Source: Mycolicibacterium sp. CR10 (GTDB taxonomy: Bacteria > Actinomycetota > Actinomycetes > Mycobacteriales > Mycobacteriaceae). Taken from it: a stretch of DNA of 64,000 nucleotides. Under the pieces are notes generated by a model. It did not search any database and was not told the DNA's origin. It saw nothing but the letters and a program-made list of their open reading frames with translations. Position numbers and translations under genes: made by a program. This document shows positions 36,375-45,164 of the stretch, piece by piece. Location of the stretch: NCBI RefSeq assembly GCF_005222675.1, contig NZ_STGE01000001.1, forward strand, positions 19,061-83,060, read 5' to 3'. The number at the start of each line of letters is the position of its first letter. The stretch's first letter is position 1.

Positions 36375-36387
36375 TCTGTTATCCAGA
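36375..36387 (-). promoter_or_regulatory. Possible operator copy just upstream of phdI
   Basis: TCTG-N5-CAGA, the same inverted repeat as near nidB, nidD and phtAa, here 14-26 bases before the phdI ATG and touching its ribosome site. A TTGACA lies nine bases further upstream on the minus strand. Because one arm partly coincides with the purine-rich ribosome site, this copy could be coincidental. Confidence 0.35.
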
Positions 36388-36585
36388 ACGGCACTCTGTC
36401 AAAAAGAGACTAACCGCAACGGATGGATCTCGTCAATAGCGCTGTACCGGGCGCAGTGGACCCGCGGTAGCCGCCCCCATCCAACAAAGCAGCTAAGTCA
36501 TCCGTTCGGCGGAGATTTCGGCATCTCGGAAGCCCAGGCACGCACCGTCGCTTGGCGTCCAGACCCTTTTTCCAAATGAGGCTCG

Positions 36586-37827
36586 TCATCGTGGCGGGGT
36601 GCCCACGATATTCGTTGAGTTCGTCAAGGCCTCGAGCTTTGTCTGCAAGCTCTCGAGATTGCTCCCGGCCCGCAGTGCGCGCCTGCACTCGATCAGTGCG
36701 CGTGGCCAGTTGACGATCGCCGCGCCACTCAACTGTTGGTCGCCTTCGGTGTAGAGCGCTGCAAAGCGGTTGTCGTTCAGCGGGTCTCCGACAATGACAT
36801 GGTCTCCGAGACCAGTGGTCCGGCCGGCGACCTGGATCTTCCAGTCGTACTGGTCGCTCCATACGTACTCGACCGGCTCGTAGGAGCGCAGATCTCGGGG
36901 ATGCGTGATGTTGTGCGCGACGCAGGCGGCCTGGTCGACCGCGTTGGTCCAGTGTTCTGTGCGCACCGCCCCGCCCCGGCCCCGGTGAAACCAACGCGAC
37001 ACGTCGCCGACTGCGTAGACGTTTTCAGCGGTGACGGAACGACAGTATTCGTCGCAGACTAGGCCGTCATCGATGACGAGTCCCGACGACGTCAGCCAGC
37101 CGTCATTGGGGACCGCCCCGATTCCGACCACCACCGTGGCGGCTTCCAGAACCGTGCCGTCGGTCAGGCGCACACGAAGATCTCCGGACTCGCCGTCGAC
37201 CGCTTCGACGCCCGCGCCGAACCGCGTGCGCACGCCGTGGCGTCGGTGCAGATCCACGAACCGTCCACCGATTTCGGTGTTTAGCACCCGGCTCATCGGC
37301 ACCGGCAGCGGGTCGACAACCGTGACTTCCAGGCCCAGCGACCGCGCGGTCGACGTGACCTCGGCCCCGATGAATCCGCCCCCGATGACGACGAGATGGC
37401 CACCGGCGAGGAGATCGGCTCGTAACCGCAGACAGTCCTCTAGGGTTCGAAGCACATGGATGCCCGGTCCCTGACCCCATGGGGACGGCCGCGCGCTGGC
37501 GCCGGTAGCCACCACAAGCTTGTCGAAATGCACCGGCTCGTGGTCGGCGAGTTCCACCTGCCCGGCTGCCAAGTCCACTCGGATCGCACGGTGGCCGAGC
37601 CGAAGTTTAATGTGGTCGCGATCGGCATCTTCCTCGGTGAGTAGCGTCACGGCCGCAGCGTCGCTGGCGCCAGCGAGCAACGCCTTGGACAAGGGTGGCT
37701 TGTCGTAGGGCAGTACTGTTTCTTCGCCTAGCAGCACGATGTCGCCGTCGTATCCTTCCGAACGCAGCGATTGGGCCGTGCGGACTCCGCCAACAGAGCT
37801 GCCGACGATGAGAACCCGTGGGGTCAT
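36586..37827 (-). CDS. phtAd: Ferredoxin reductase of phthalate dioxygenase (PhtAd-like)
   Basis: 413 aa FAD/NAD-binding reductase of the BphA4/rubredoxin-reductase type: N-terminal FAD motif VLIVGSSVGGVRTAQSL, NAD-binding VVIGGGFIGAEV, and FAD-contacting NVYAVGDVSRWF. It transfers electrons from NADH to the PhtAc ferredoxin. ATG 37827 overlaps the phtAc stop by four bases. Last gene of the pht operon. Confidence 0.87.
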   Translation of the reverse strand: MTPRVLIVGSSVGGVRTAQSLRSEGYDGDIVLLGEETVLPYDKPPLSKALLAGASDAAAVTLLTEEDADRDHIKLRLGHRAIRVDLAAGQVELADHEPVHFDKLVVATGASARPSPWGQGPGIHVLRTLEDCLRLRADLLAGGHLVVIGGGFIGAEVTSTARSLGLEVTVVDPLPVPMSRVLNTEIGGRFVDLHRRHGVRTRFGAGVEAVDGESGDLRVRLTDGTVLEAATVVVGIGAVPNDGWLTSSGLVIDDGLVCDEYCRSVTAENVYAVGDVSRWFHRGRGGAVRTEHWTNAVDQAACVAHNITHPRDLRSYEPVEYVWSDQYDWKIQVAGRTTGLGDHVIVGDPLNDNRFAALYTEGDQQLSGAAIVNWPRALIECRRALRAGSNLESLQTKLEALTNSTNIVGTPPR

Positions 37828-38024
37828 TCGTCAGCGATTTGCAGGGCGGCGACAGGACAGCTGCGTGCCGCCTCCTCGACCCGAATCCTGTCCTCCGAAG
37901 GGACCACCGTCTTTCGCGCCACGACGAGTCCTCGATCGTCGATGTCGAAGTAGTCCTCGGCAGCGATGACACAGTTCGCGTATCCCTGGCATGCCGTCCG
38001 GTCGGCCTTGATGACTCCGCCCAT
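37824..38024 (-). CDS. phtAc: Ferredoxin, [3Fe-4S] type (PhtAc-like)
   Basis: 66 aa. Cysteine pattern CQGYANC near the N-terminus and CPVAAL near the C-terminus, as in actinobacterial single-cluster 3Fe-4S (or 4Fe-4S) ferredoxins that serve P450s and phthalate dioxygenases. ATG 38024 after AGAGGAACAG. It lies 29 bases after phtB and is fused by overlap to phtAd. Confidence 0.88.
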   Translation of the reverse strand: MGGVIKADRTACQGYANCVIAAEDYFDIDDRGLVVARKTVVPSEDRIRVEEAARSCPVAALQIADE

Positions 38025-38053
38025 CTGTTCCTCTTCTCTTGTGTTCGCAGTGA

Positions 38054-38860
38054 TTAGGCGCTGGTCGGCCGGGTGGCCCCGAGGCCGAAACCGCCGTCGG
38101 GATGGATTGTCTCGCCGGTGATTCCGCGGGAGCGCTGCGAAGCGAGGAAGACGTAGCTCCAGGCGTGGTCGTCACCGGATAGAGCCACGCCCAGCGGTGT
38201 GCGCGCGGCGAGATCGCGGGCCCGGTTCGGAGCCGCGTCCAGACGGCGGCTGCCGAGGTCGAGGCTGTCGAGTCCGCGGAGGTCGGTGTTCAACGTGCCA
38301 CCGGGCGCCACGCCGTTGACCCGGATCCTCGGTGCGAGTTCGTGAGCCAGTGCGGTGAGCAGGCCGCGCACCGCGAACTTCGAGGACACGTACAGCATGC
38401 CGCCCCGTCCCGGATAGTACGACGACGTCGACTCGGTGAGCACGATCGAGGCACCGTCCTCGGCCATGAGGGCCGGCACTGCGGCCTTGACCGAGTGAAT
38501 ATGGCTTAGGACGTTGATACGGAACATCTCGTCGAACGCTTCGTCGATCCGTTCGACGGGGATGTCCCGAACGCCGCGGTAGAAATCGAAGATCCCAACG
38601 CAGTTGACAAGGGTGTCGAGCCCGCCGAAAACGTCGACGGCGACCCGCACGGCTTCGTCGTTGGCAGCACGGGTGGTCGCGTCGCCCTCAATCACCGGAC
38701 TGTCGGGAAGCTGCTGGCGCAGCGCCGCGCATTTGTCGCTGTCGTGGTCGAGCGCGGCCACTTGGGCACCCTCGGCCAGAAACGCGTCGACGGTGGCCCG
38801 TCCGATACCCGAACCTGCACCGACGATCAACGCGCGTTTGCCCGCCAGCCAGCCCGTCAT
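38054..38860 (-). CDS. phtB: cis-Dihydrodiol dehydrogenase, SDR (PhtB-like)
   Basis: 268 aa from ATG 38860 (ATGA overlap with the small protein gene). Rossmann motif VGAGSGIGRAT, catalytic YVSSK region (GMLYVSSKFAVRG) and INVLSHIHSVKAA. VNGVAPGGT is typical of BphB-type dihydrodiol dehydrogenases. Probably oxidises the 3,4-dihydrodiol of phthalate to 3,4-dihydroxyphthalate with NAD. The order alpha-beta-small-dehydrogenase-ferredoxin-reductase resembles the phthalate operon of PAH-degrading mycobacteria. Confidence 0.83.
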   Translation of the reverse strand: MTGWLAGKRALIVGAGSGIGRATVDAFLAEGAQVAALDHDSDKCAALRQQLPDSPVIEGDATTRAANDEAVRVAVDVFGGLDTLVNCVGIFDFYRGVRDIPVERIDEAFDEMFRINVLSHIHSVKAAVPALMAEDGASIVLTESTSSYYPGRGGMLYVSSKFAVRGLLTALAHELAPRIRVNGVAPGGTLNTDLRGLDSLDLGSRRLDAAPNRARDLAARTPLGVALSGDDHAWSYVFLASQRSRGITGETIHPDGGFGLGATRPTSA

Positions 38861-39141
38861 GCATCGTCCCCCAGGATCAACGGCGCGTTTGCGTTTCCCA
38901 CCATCGCCGCCAAGGTGGCAGGATTCTGCCAAGTCAGCGCCTCAGCCTCGAGGGCATCAAGCGACACCCACCGCCCCGATTTCGGTGACTGAATCAACAG
39001 CCGTGCGCCATTGCGGGTGTCAACCCGACGCACGACGACCTCGGCGAATTCGTTGGCGATGCTGAGTGCGTGACCGGTCGCCCCGGGAATCCGGTCAGGC
39101 GGTAGGGCGTGCGCACCCTCGCCGGATCGGTTCGGGGTCAT
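38857..39141 (-). CDS. Small conserved dioxygenase-operon protein (unknown function)
   Basis: 94 aa. The core IANEFAEVVVRRVDTRNGARL, then SLDALEAEALTWQNP, is shared with the 66 aa protein at 55104-55304: both read IANEFA-V-V--V-TRNG-RL-I-SP-x8-LD-L--E-L-WQ. Neither has Cys, a signal peptide or a membrane segment. It begins ATGA-overlapped with phtAb and ends ATGA-overlapped with phtB, so it is surely translated. In both operons it follows the beta-subunit gene. I do not recognise its function; a small dioxygenase-associated subunit or assembly factor is possible. Confidence 0.8.
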   Translation of the reverse strand: MTPNRSGEGAHALPPDRIPGATGHALSIANEFAEVVVRRVDTRNGARLLIQSPKSGRWVSLDALEAEALTWQNPATLAAMVGNANAPLILGDDA

Positions 39142-39737
39142 AAAAACACCGCCAGGTTCTGCATCCGCAGCACTGATTCATCGACGAAGATCGTCCGGCG
39201 GGCGAGTTTGAAGGCGTCCCCGTCGCGGCGTAGGAGATCTTCTCGCCCGCAGGAGACAAGCGTGGATTCGTTGACGTCGCCGCGACTGCGGAACAGCAGC
39301 TCAGCGCTGTCGACGATCAGGTGGTTGGGATCGTCGGCGAGAAACGTGCGCACATTGGTGATGAAGTGACGCAGCCGCGACGGGGGATCCTCAGTCCAGG
39401 CATGCTCGGTCGCGAACCGGGCTACCCGGCGACTCAGGGAGTATTTGTTCTCGTCAAAATGCGCCATTCCCGGTGAGGTGTCGAATCCGGCCCCCGCCGC
39501 GGTGGTGACCCGCACCGGCATCAGGTAATGAACGTCCTCGGTCAGCAGATCCAGCCAGGCCTCGTAATCTTGGGCGTCGAGAAGGTAAGCCTCGTTAACG
39601 AGGAACCTGTGCGCCTCAAGGTGACGAGCATCGTCGAACCATAGGGCATCCCCGATCCGTTGATCGCGTGCAGCTTGCGCACCAAGCACCGATGGCGGAA
39701 TGCGCCGACCAGCGCCGTCGCGGCCGTCGACGCTCAC
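39138..39737 (-). CDS. phtAb: Phthalate dioxygenase, beta subunit (PhtAb-like)
   Basis: 199 aa: an extra 35-residue N-terminus, then the NTF2-like beta fold with FLVNEAYLLDAQDYEAWLDLL, MAHFDENKYSLSRRVARF, SRLRHFITNVRTF and ELLFRSRGDVNESTLVSCGREDLLRR. GTG 39737 overlaps the phtAa stop. Structural partner of PhtAa. Confidence 0.85.
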   Translation of the reverse strand: MSVDGRDGAGRRIPPSVLGAQAARDQRIGDALWFDDARHLEAHRFLVNEAYLLDAQDYEAWLDLLTEDVHYLMPVRVTTAAGAGFDTSPGMAHFDENKYSLSRRVARFATEHAWTEDPPSRLRHFITNVRTFLADDPNHLIVDSAELLFRSRGDVNESTLVSCGREDLLRRDGDAFKLARRTIFVDESVLRMQNLAVFL

Positions 39738-41185
39738 AGTGTCACCGACGTCGGATCGGGCTCGGAGGCGCTACCGGCGCAGCGTTGGCCGTTGGTCTGC
39801 GCTATCGGCTCAATCCCGTGCGGGTTGTCGGTGAGCACCGTAGCGGGGTCGACGTGCAGCGGCGGCCTTTCCAGATAGTCGGCCCACAATCTCAGCAATT
39901 GCCGCTGGTTGTTTTCGTTGTAGCCGAGCTGGGCGTACCCCGGCCCGTGGAACTGAGCACTGGTGAGTTTGTCGACCACCGGCGCGTCATCTGCGAGTAG
40001 TCCCATCCGACTGTTCAGCCGCAGCCGGCGAGCCATCGCCCCCCCGGCAGTGTTGGTCATCGAAACCCAGTTCTCAACATCGTCTTGTTCGAACATCCCC
40101 GTGGACCCGAAACACATCAGATAGGCCTTGTAGGAGTTCGCCTTGAACTCTGCCGGCGCATCAGAATCCACTGCAAACCACGACAGCACCTCGGTCTCCT
40201 TCTCACTGATCGGCTGCCACAGCCGAAGAGAAATGAAGGGCAAGACGTCATCGCCGTCCTCGACCTTGGGCCAGTTGTGCACGAAGCTGAGGTTCGGAAA
40301 ACACGTCGCCGCCGAGATCATGAAGCCGTCGGCACCTACGACCTGTTGCTGCCGCGCAGTCCAGGTCGCTCGTGCGCGATCGATCATCTCAGGCGGGTAA
40401 CCGACGTAGTCCATCCGGTCCTCGAAGCTTCCTTCGGGCAGCTTGTAGGTGGTGCCCCCGCCTTTATCCGCCCAGTATGTGGCGCCGTCTTTTCGCTTGT
40501 GGGCCTTGGGCTCCCGGAACAGACCGATCTCCACGACCGACGTGTGCGTCTGGGGGGTGTGATACATGTCCCCGGCAAAATTCTCCGCGGCAATCTTCCA
40601 GTTCGCCTTCACTCGCCAGCGCTGCGGGCCCCGCACCTCGAGGCCGTTGGGGCCCTGCTTGGTATAGAAATCGAGATAGAACTTGAAATCACCCAGATAC
40701 TCCTCGAGCGACTCCGCATCCGGGTCCATGGACAGGAAGATCAGCCCGTTATAGCTGGACACGCTCGGCGCCGGCAGCAGAGTTTGGCCCGACTTGTTGA
40801 ACCCTGCGTCGCCCCCGTATGCCTCCTGGTGAAATGGCAGCCCCAGGATCCGGCCGTCGTTCCGGTAAGTCCAACCGTGATACGGGCACCTGAAGTTGGA
40901 CGCGTTGCCCATCTCCGCCCGACAGATCTGCATTCCCCGATGCAGGCACATATTGAACATCACGCGGACCTCGCCCACCGAATCACGAGCAACGATGAAC
41001 GAATCCTGCAGTACTCGCCGAACGACGTAATCCCCCGACCGCGGAATCTCGGACTCGTGTGCCACGAACAACCACGCGCGGCTGAATAGCCGCTGCTTCT
41101 CGAGCGCAAAGATCTCGCTGTCGTTGTACACGTGCGCAGGAATCATGCCCCGGCGCACATCCGCCAAGACCTCACTGAGATCCAT
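39734..41185 (-). CDS. phtAa: Phthalate 3,4-dioxygenase, alpha subunit (PhtAa-like)
   Basis: 483 aa from ATG 41185 (GGGAG nine bases upstream; the frame opens at 41245). Rieske ligands Cys80-x-His82 (MCLHRG) and Cys100-x2-His103 (CPYHGW). Iron site NWKIAAENFAGDMYHTPQTHTS. The LPFHQEAYGG segment after the Rieske domain and an insert-rich C-terminal domain resemble actinobacterial phthalate 3,4-dioxygenases and differ from the PAH-type alphas in this window. A strong promoter plus operator lies upstream and phtR is divergent, supporting phthalate as substrate. Confidence 0.87.
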   Translation of the reverse strand: MDLSEVLADVRRGMIPAHVYNDSEIFALEKQRLFSRAWLFVAHESEIPRSGDYVVRRVLQDSFIVARDSVGEVRVMFNMCLHRGMQICRAEMGNASNFRCPYHGWTYRNDGRILGLPFHQEAYGGDAGFNKSGQTLLPAPSVSSYNGLIFLSMDPDAESLEEYLGDFKFYLDFYTKQGPNGLEVRGPQRWRVKANWKIAAENFAGDMYHTPQTHTSVVEIGLFREPKAHKRKDGATYWADKGGGTTYKLPEGSFEDRMDYVGYPPEMIDRARATWTARQQQVVGADGFMISAATCFPNLSFVHNWPKVEDGDDVLPFISLRLWQPISEKETEVLSWFAVDSDAPAEFKANSYKAYLMCFGSTGMFEQDDVENWVSMTNTAGGAMARRLRLNSRMGLLADDAPVVDKLTSAQFHGPGYAQLGYNENNQRQLLRLWADYLERPPLHVDPATVLTDNPHGIEPIAQTNGQRCAGSASEPDPTSVTL

Positions 41186-41263
41186 TATCGCCTGCTCCCG
41201 TCGTTCGGCGAGGAGACCCGACCCACCCGACCCACGGGCCTTCACTGATAGGTGGAAGTCAAC

Positions 41264-41306
41264 TCTGTACAGCAGAGATTATGGGTTTTTTCCGCAGTTC
41301 AGTCAA
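41264..41306 (-). promoter_or_regulatory. phtAa promoter with overlapping downstream operator
   Basis: On the minus strand: TTGACT (41301-41306), a 17-base spacer, CATAAT (41278-41283), then after one base the perfect inverted repeat TCTG-N5-CAGA (41264-41276, extendable to CTCTG...CAGAG). A regulator bound here would cover the transcription start. PhtR, encoded divergently, is the obvious candidate. The leader to the ATG at 41185 is about 80 bases. Confidence 0.65.
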
Positions 41307-41696
41307 CTCTTACCGGCCGCGTCGGCGCAGGCGCGGTTTCTCCACCGGCCGGACCGCCACGAGCGCGAAGGACGCCGACGACGGGTGAGGTGTGCTATGG
41401 AAAGTACTCGTGGCCCGTGAAATACGCAGCAAGTTCGACGTGGAGTTCACGAGCGCGGTTCGCATGATCGAGACCGTTAAGCCGATGACCCAACCGCCCG
41501 CGAGCCCGCTATCAAGGGGAGGCGTCCTGGGTGGCCAGGTAGCCTTCGCCGAATGCGAATGCACCCGAGGCTGAGCGGAACGATCCGGGCGGCGCTGACG
41601 ATACTTGACTCCAGGTACCCGGGCTTCCGATCGCGCAAGAGTCACCAATTGCGCGGCAGGCCTCACTCGTTCCTCAGGGGAGGTACCCTTTCTGTC
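41307..41696. other. phtAa-phtR divergent intergenic region
   Basis: About 390 bases with no convincing gene. It should contain the phtR promoter, which I could not place with confidence. phtR has a GGGGAGG 13 bases before its ATG. Confidence 0.5.
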
Positions 41697-42500
41697 ATGC
41701 AGAGACCGGCGCAAACGCGACAAATGGATCAACTCGGTACCGCTAAACCGCCTCAGTATCCGATCGAGTCTGTCGACAACGCTCTTCGCCTACTTCTACT
41801 CCTGGGTGAACGATCAGAGGTCCGTCTTACCGAGGCAAGCGTCTATCTAGACGTGGCATCGTCGACTGCGCATCGGCTGTTATCGATGCTTCAGTATCGC
41901 GGTTTCGTCCGCCAGGATCCGATCAGCAAGGCTTATCTGCCCGGACCGGCCTTGACCGGGGTGGCGTTCGCTGTTTTCGCCAGAATGGATATACCGCGCA
42001 TCGCAGCTCCGATTCTGCGCCAGCTCAGCGATGCGCTGCAGGAAACAGTGCATATCGGGATGCTGGATGGCACGTCGGTCCGCTTCATCGCGGCGCTCGA
42101 GAGCCCGTCCGCCGTGCGGGTGGTATCGCGCCTGGGTAGGACCATGCCTGCACACTGCACGTCGACCGGTAAGGCCATGCTTGCCAACTTCTCCGACGAA
42201 GAGCTTCACAAACTGTACCCTGACCCAAATTTGGAACAACTCACCCAGAATTCAGTGAGCACCCTCACCCAGTTGTGCGCCGAGTTGGTACAGGTCAGAA
42301 AGAGCGGTTTCGCGACCAGTAGGGAGGAAAGCGAAGAAGGTGTCGCATCCGTTGCTGTCGCCATACCTGCAAGAGGTCCCGACGTGAGGCTGGCACTAAA
42401 TGCATCAGCGCCGAGCTATCGGTTACGGCCATCACATGTCCGCAAAGTAGCTGGCATCATCGGCGAAGCTGCCGCAGAGCTTGCTACTAAGCTGATCTAA
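41697..42500 (+). CDS. phtR: IclR-family regulator (PhtR-like)
   Basis: 267 aa from ATG 41697. N-terminal winged HTH (SVDNALRLLLLLGERSEVRLTEASVYLDVASSTAHRLLSMLQYRGFV), then the IclR effector domain (AAPILRQLSDALQETVHIGMLDG, MPAHCTSTGKAMLA, REESEEGVASVAVAI). Divergent from phtAa, as for the regulator of the phthalate operon in PAH-degrading mycobacteria. IclR proteins of this type usually bind aromatic acids in the C-terminal domain. The phtAa operator above is its likely target. Confidence 0.85.
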   Translation: MQRPAQTRQMDQLGTAKPPQYPIESVDNALRLLLLLGERSEVRLTEASVYLDVASSTAHRLLSMLQYRGFVRQDPISKAYLPGPALTGVAFAVFARMDIPRIAAPILRQLSDALQETVHIGMLDGTSVRFIAALESPSAVRVVSRLGRTMPAHCTSTGKAMLANFSDEELHKLYPDPNLEQLTQNSVSTLTQLCAELVQVRKSGFATSREESEEGVASVAVAIPARGPDVRLALNASAPSYRLRPSHVRKVAGIIGEAAAELATKLI

Positions 42501-42524
42501 CTACATTGGCAAAGGAGATGTTCT

Positions 42525-42995
42525 GTGCCGAGTACCCCCGACCTGCCGGCGTTCGTTTCGACGATCGATGACTACCTGCGCTTAGAACAGCGCCACTCGC
42601 CGGCCGAGCAAATGTTCGCAACCGTCCTCACAGACGACTTCGAAATCGGCTTTCGCGGCGGCCACCAATGGAAGGGACTCAATGGTCTGCGGTTGTATCT
42701 CACGCAGCGGGACGGGATTTTCGACGAACGCCTCGAACTGCGTCAAGTACTTTCCTACGTTCCGGTGCAGGAGGATGTCATCGAGCTGACGACACGACTC
42801 GAGTTCTTCTTCCGTCGCTGGAGAGCTCCTTCGCCGGTCAGCGAAGAATTCACCGGTGCGGCCTTTCACACGTGGCTGATCCGCATTGTCGACCATGAGA
42901 CCCGCGTGGCCCGGGTGGTTATCGATGGATTTGCAAATCTCAACGACAACGCCAGGGCGGCGTTTGCTATCCCAGATGAAGGGTTCGACGAATAA
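42525..42995 (+). CDS. SnoaL/NTF2-like protein downstream of phtR
   Basis: 156 aa from GTG 42525 with AAAGGAG seven bases upstream, 24 bases after phtR, so probably co-transcribed. SnoaL-like features: TIDDYLRLEQRHSPAEQMFATVLTDDFEIGFRGG and TGAAFHTWLIRIVDHETRVARVVIDGF. The fold binds small aromatic or polyketide-like ligands or acts as an isomerase or hydratase. No catalytic role can be named. Confidence 0.7.
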   Translation: MPSTPDLPAFVSTIDDYLRLEQRHSPAEQMFATVLTDDFEIGFRGGHQWKGLNGLRLYLTQRDGIFDERLELRQVLSYVPVQEDVIELTTRLEFFFRRWRAPSPVSEEFTGAAFHTWLIRIVDHETRVARVVIDGFANLNDNARAAFAIPDEGFDE

Positions 42996-43038
42996 CACAT
43001 GTGACCGCATCGTGATCACTTTGCGCTTTACTCGCACA

Positions 43039-43061
43039 ACCCGTGGGCCGACAACACGGGT
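43039..43061. terminator. Possible bidirectional terminator between the SnoaL and cupin genes
   Basis: Perfect 7-base stem ACCCGTG / CACGGGT with a 9-base loop, between two convergent genes. There is no T-tract, as often in actinobacteria. Confidence 0.4.
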
Positions 43062-43219
43062 GCAGATCAGGCCGCCTGCTTCGCCGGGAGACGCCGCGGC
43101 CACGAAAGTTGCAGGGCGGCTGGACATTAGCGCCGTGGATGGGTTGACCGGCCGCCGTGTGTTTGACCGCCGTCGTCAAGCGCCCTTCGAAGCGATTCCC
43201 TTGACAATTTCTCCACTGC

Positions 43220-43708
43220 TTACGTGTCGGCGACGCCGAAAGCCTCGGCGAAGCTAACGTTGCCCCTGGTTTCCCTCTGGGTTGCGTCCACGGCAGCCAG
43301 GAGGCGGGAGTTCTCGATGACTATCATCTCGACGTCCTGTTGGTCATCTGCATAGTGGCGATGCCATACCCACGGCGGCGTATACACGAAGTCGCCTGCG
43401 CTCCACGTTACGCGTTGATCGCCAATCTCCGACCAGCCCGAGCCATGTCGCACGAAGTGAACTGACTCGTGTACGTGTCGATGAAGGTCACTGCCCGCAC
43501 CGGCGGGGATCTTCTGCAGGAAGAACTCAATGGAGCGGGCGGGTATCCGCAGAAGCAATCCAATTTCTGATGGGCTTCCGGTCTGGATCCAGTGTGCCTC
43601 GGTGGAGTTCACGACGAGGTGCTCCTCGGTCACGTGCTGGGTGTCGCGATCCCCTGCGCGCGCCATACTTTCGGCGAAATCGGCTAGCTCGTCACGGGAT
43701 AGGGTCAT
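43220..43708 (-). CDS. Cupin-domain protein at the end of the pca operon
   Basis: 162 aa from ATG 43708 with AGAGGAG seven bases upstream; upstream frame extension overlaps pcaJ and is not coding. Single cupin with HRHVHESVHFVRHG and PPWVWHRHYAD, enough histidines to bind a metal. It could be a small dioxygenase, isomerase or sensor. It follows pcaJ by 71 bases on the same strand and may belong to that operon. Confidence 0.75.
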   Translation of the reverse strand: MTLSRDELADFAESMARAGDRDTQHVTEEHLVVNSTEAHWIQTGSPSEIGLLLRIPARSIEFFLQKIPAGAGSDLHRHVHESVHFVRHGSGWSEIGDQRVTWSAGDFVYTPPWVWHRHYADDQQDVEMIVIENSRLLAAVDATQRETRGNVSFAEAFGVADT

Positions 43709-43779
43709 CGATCCACTCCTCTGGGAATTTCGTCGCTGAGCGAGCATGGAGTCACTTTTCGGCGACCCAAGCGCCAGGG

Positions 43780-44469
43780 TCACGACAGAGCTATGTGCAA
43801 GCGCTTCTCGAGCGCGGCGATACTGATGGCGAAGGTCTCGAGTACGCGCACGCGTCCGTCTCCGGCGTTGTCGATGTCGAAGATCGCGTACTCGGTATAC
43901 AGCCGGCTGACGCACCGAAGCCCGGTCAGCGGGTAACTGCACTCCGGAACCAACTTCGCGGTCCCGTCCTTGCCGAACAGCGTCATCATCACGAATACGC
44001 GCTTCGCTCCGATGGCGAGATCCATCGCACCCCCGACCGCGGGAATGGCGTCCGGTGCTCCGGTGTGCCAGTTGGCGAGGTCTCCACGCTCGCTGACCTG
44101 AAACGCCCCGAGCACACACACGTCGAGATGGCCGCCGCGCATCATGGCGAAGGAGTCGGCGTGGTGGAAGTAGGACGCCCCAGGGGTTTCGGTGACCGGA
44201 ACCTTGCCTGCATTGGTGAGATCCGGGTCAATGGCGTCTCCTGTCGCGGCGCCTCCCATGCCGAGCATGCCGTTCTCGGTGTGCAGCACCACCTCGGCGG
44301 CGGGGTCGAGGTAGTCGGCGACCATCGTGGGCTGGCCGATGCCGAGATTGACGTACGACCCAGGTGCGATGTCGCGGGCGATCAACGCGGCGATCTCCCG
44401 GCGGTCCAACGGGCCACGGTCGAGATGCTCGACACGACGCCGTGTCCTTGCATCGAGCGTTCCCGTCAC
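43780..44469 (-). CDS. pcaJ: 3-oxoadipate CoA-transferase, beta subunit
   Basis: 229 aa. The catalytic glutamate lies in HTENGMLGMGG, and the NLGIGQPTMVADYL start is typical of the CoA-transferase B subunit. GTG 44469 overlaps the pcaI stop. With PcaI it converts beta-ketoadipate and succinyl-CoA to beta-ketoadipyl-CoA and succinate. The thiolase (PcaF) needed next is not in this window. Confidence 0.92.
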   Translation of the reverse strand: MTGTLDARTRRRVEHLDRGPLDRREIAALIARDIAPGSYVNLGIGQPTMVADYLDPAAEVVLHTENGMLGMGGAATGDAIDPDLTNAGKVPVTETPGASYFHHADSFAMMRGGHLDVCVLGAFQVSERGDLANWHTGAPDAIPAVGGAMDLAIGAKRVFVMMTLFGKDGTAKLVPECSYPLTGLRCVSRLYTEYAIFDIDNAGDGRVRVLETFAISIAALEKRLHIALS

Positions 44470-45164
44470 GAGGCGGCCTCGGTGCGGGCGGCGGGAATCG
44501 AGGACAGGTCGAGGATGCGGTCGACGAAGATACCCGGCGTCACGACCGTCTCGGGGTCGATGCCTCCGGTCTCGACGACGCGGGAGACCTCAACGACGGT
44601 CAGCGTGGCGGCGGTCGCCATCACCGGACCGAAGTTGCGAGCAGTCTTGCGGTACAACAGGTTTCCGGCCCGGTCGGCCAGGTGTGCTGCGATGAGTGCG
44701 ACGTCGCCGCGGATCGGATACTCCAGCACGTAGTCGCGGCCGTCGATCGTGCGGATCTCCTTGCCCGAGGCGAGCGGGGTGCCGACACCGGTCGGGCAGA
44801 AGAACGCGCCAATGCCCGCGCCTGCCGCTCTGATCCGCTCGGCCAGGTTGCCCTGCGGGACCACTTCGAGGTCGACCATGCCGTCCCGGTAGAGCCTGTC
44901 GAACACGTACGAATCGGCCTGTCGGGGGAAGGAACAAATGACCTTCGCGACCCGACCGGCAGCCAGCAGCGCGGCCAGACCGGTGTCGCCGTTGCCCGCG
45001 TTGTTGCTGACGATGGTGAGCTCGGCGGCGCCCTGTTCGATGATCGCATCGATGAGTGTGGTGGGCATGCCCGCCATGCCGAATCCGCCGACGAGAATTG
45101 TTGCGCCGTCAGCGATTCCGGCGACGGCTTCGTGGGCGGCGGCGCAGACGGCGGTGCGGCTCAT
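44466..45164 (-). CDS. pcaI: 3-oxoadipate CoA-transferase, alpha subunit
   Basis: 232 aa from ATG 45164 (ATGA overlap with pcaL). GGFGMAGMPTTLIDAI and SNNAGNGDTGLAALL are the family's conserved N-terminal segments. Followed directly by pcaJ. A longer upstream frame is out of frame with pcaL coding and is a shadow. Confidence 0.92.
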   Translation of the reverse strand: MSRTAVCAAAHEAVAGIADGATILVGGFGMAGMPTTLIDAIIEQGAAELTIVSNNAGNGDTGLAALLAAGRVAKVICSFPRQADSYVFDRLYRDGMVDLEVVPQGNLAERIRAAGAGIGAFFCPTGVGTPLASGKEIRTIDGRDYVLEYPIRGDVALIAAHLADRAGNLLYRKTARNFGPVMATAATLTVVEVSRVVETGGIDPETVVTPGIFVDRILDLSSIPAARTEAAS

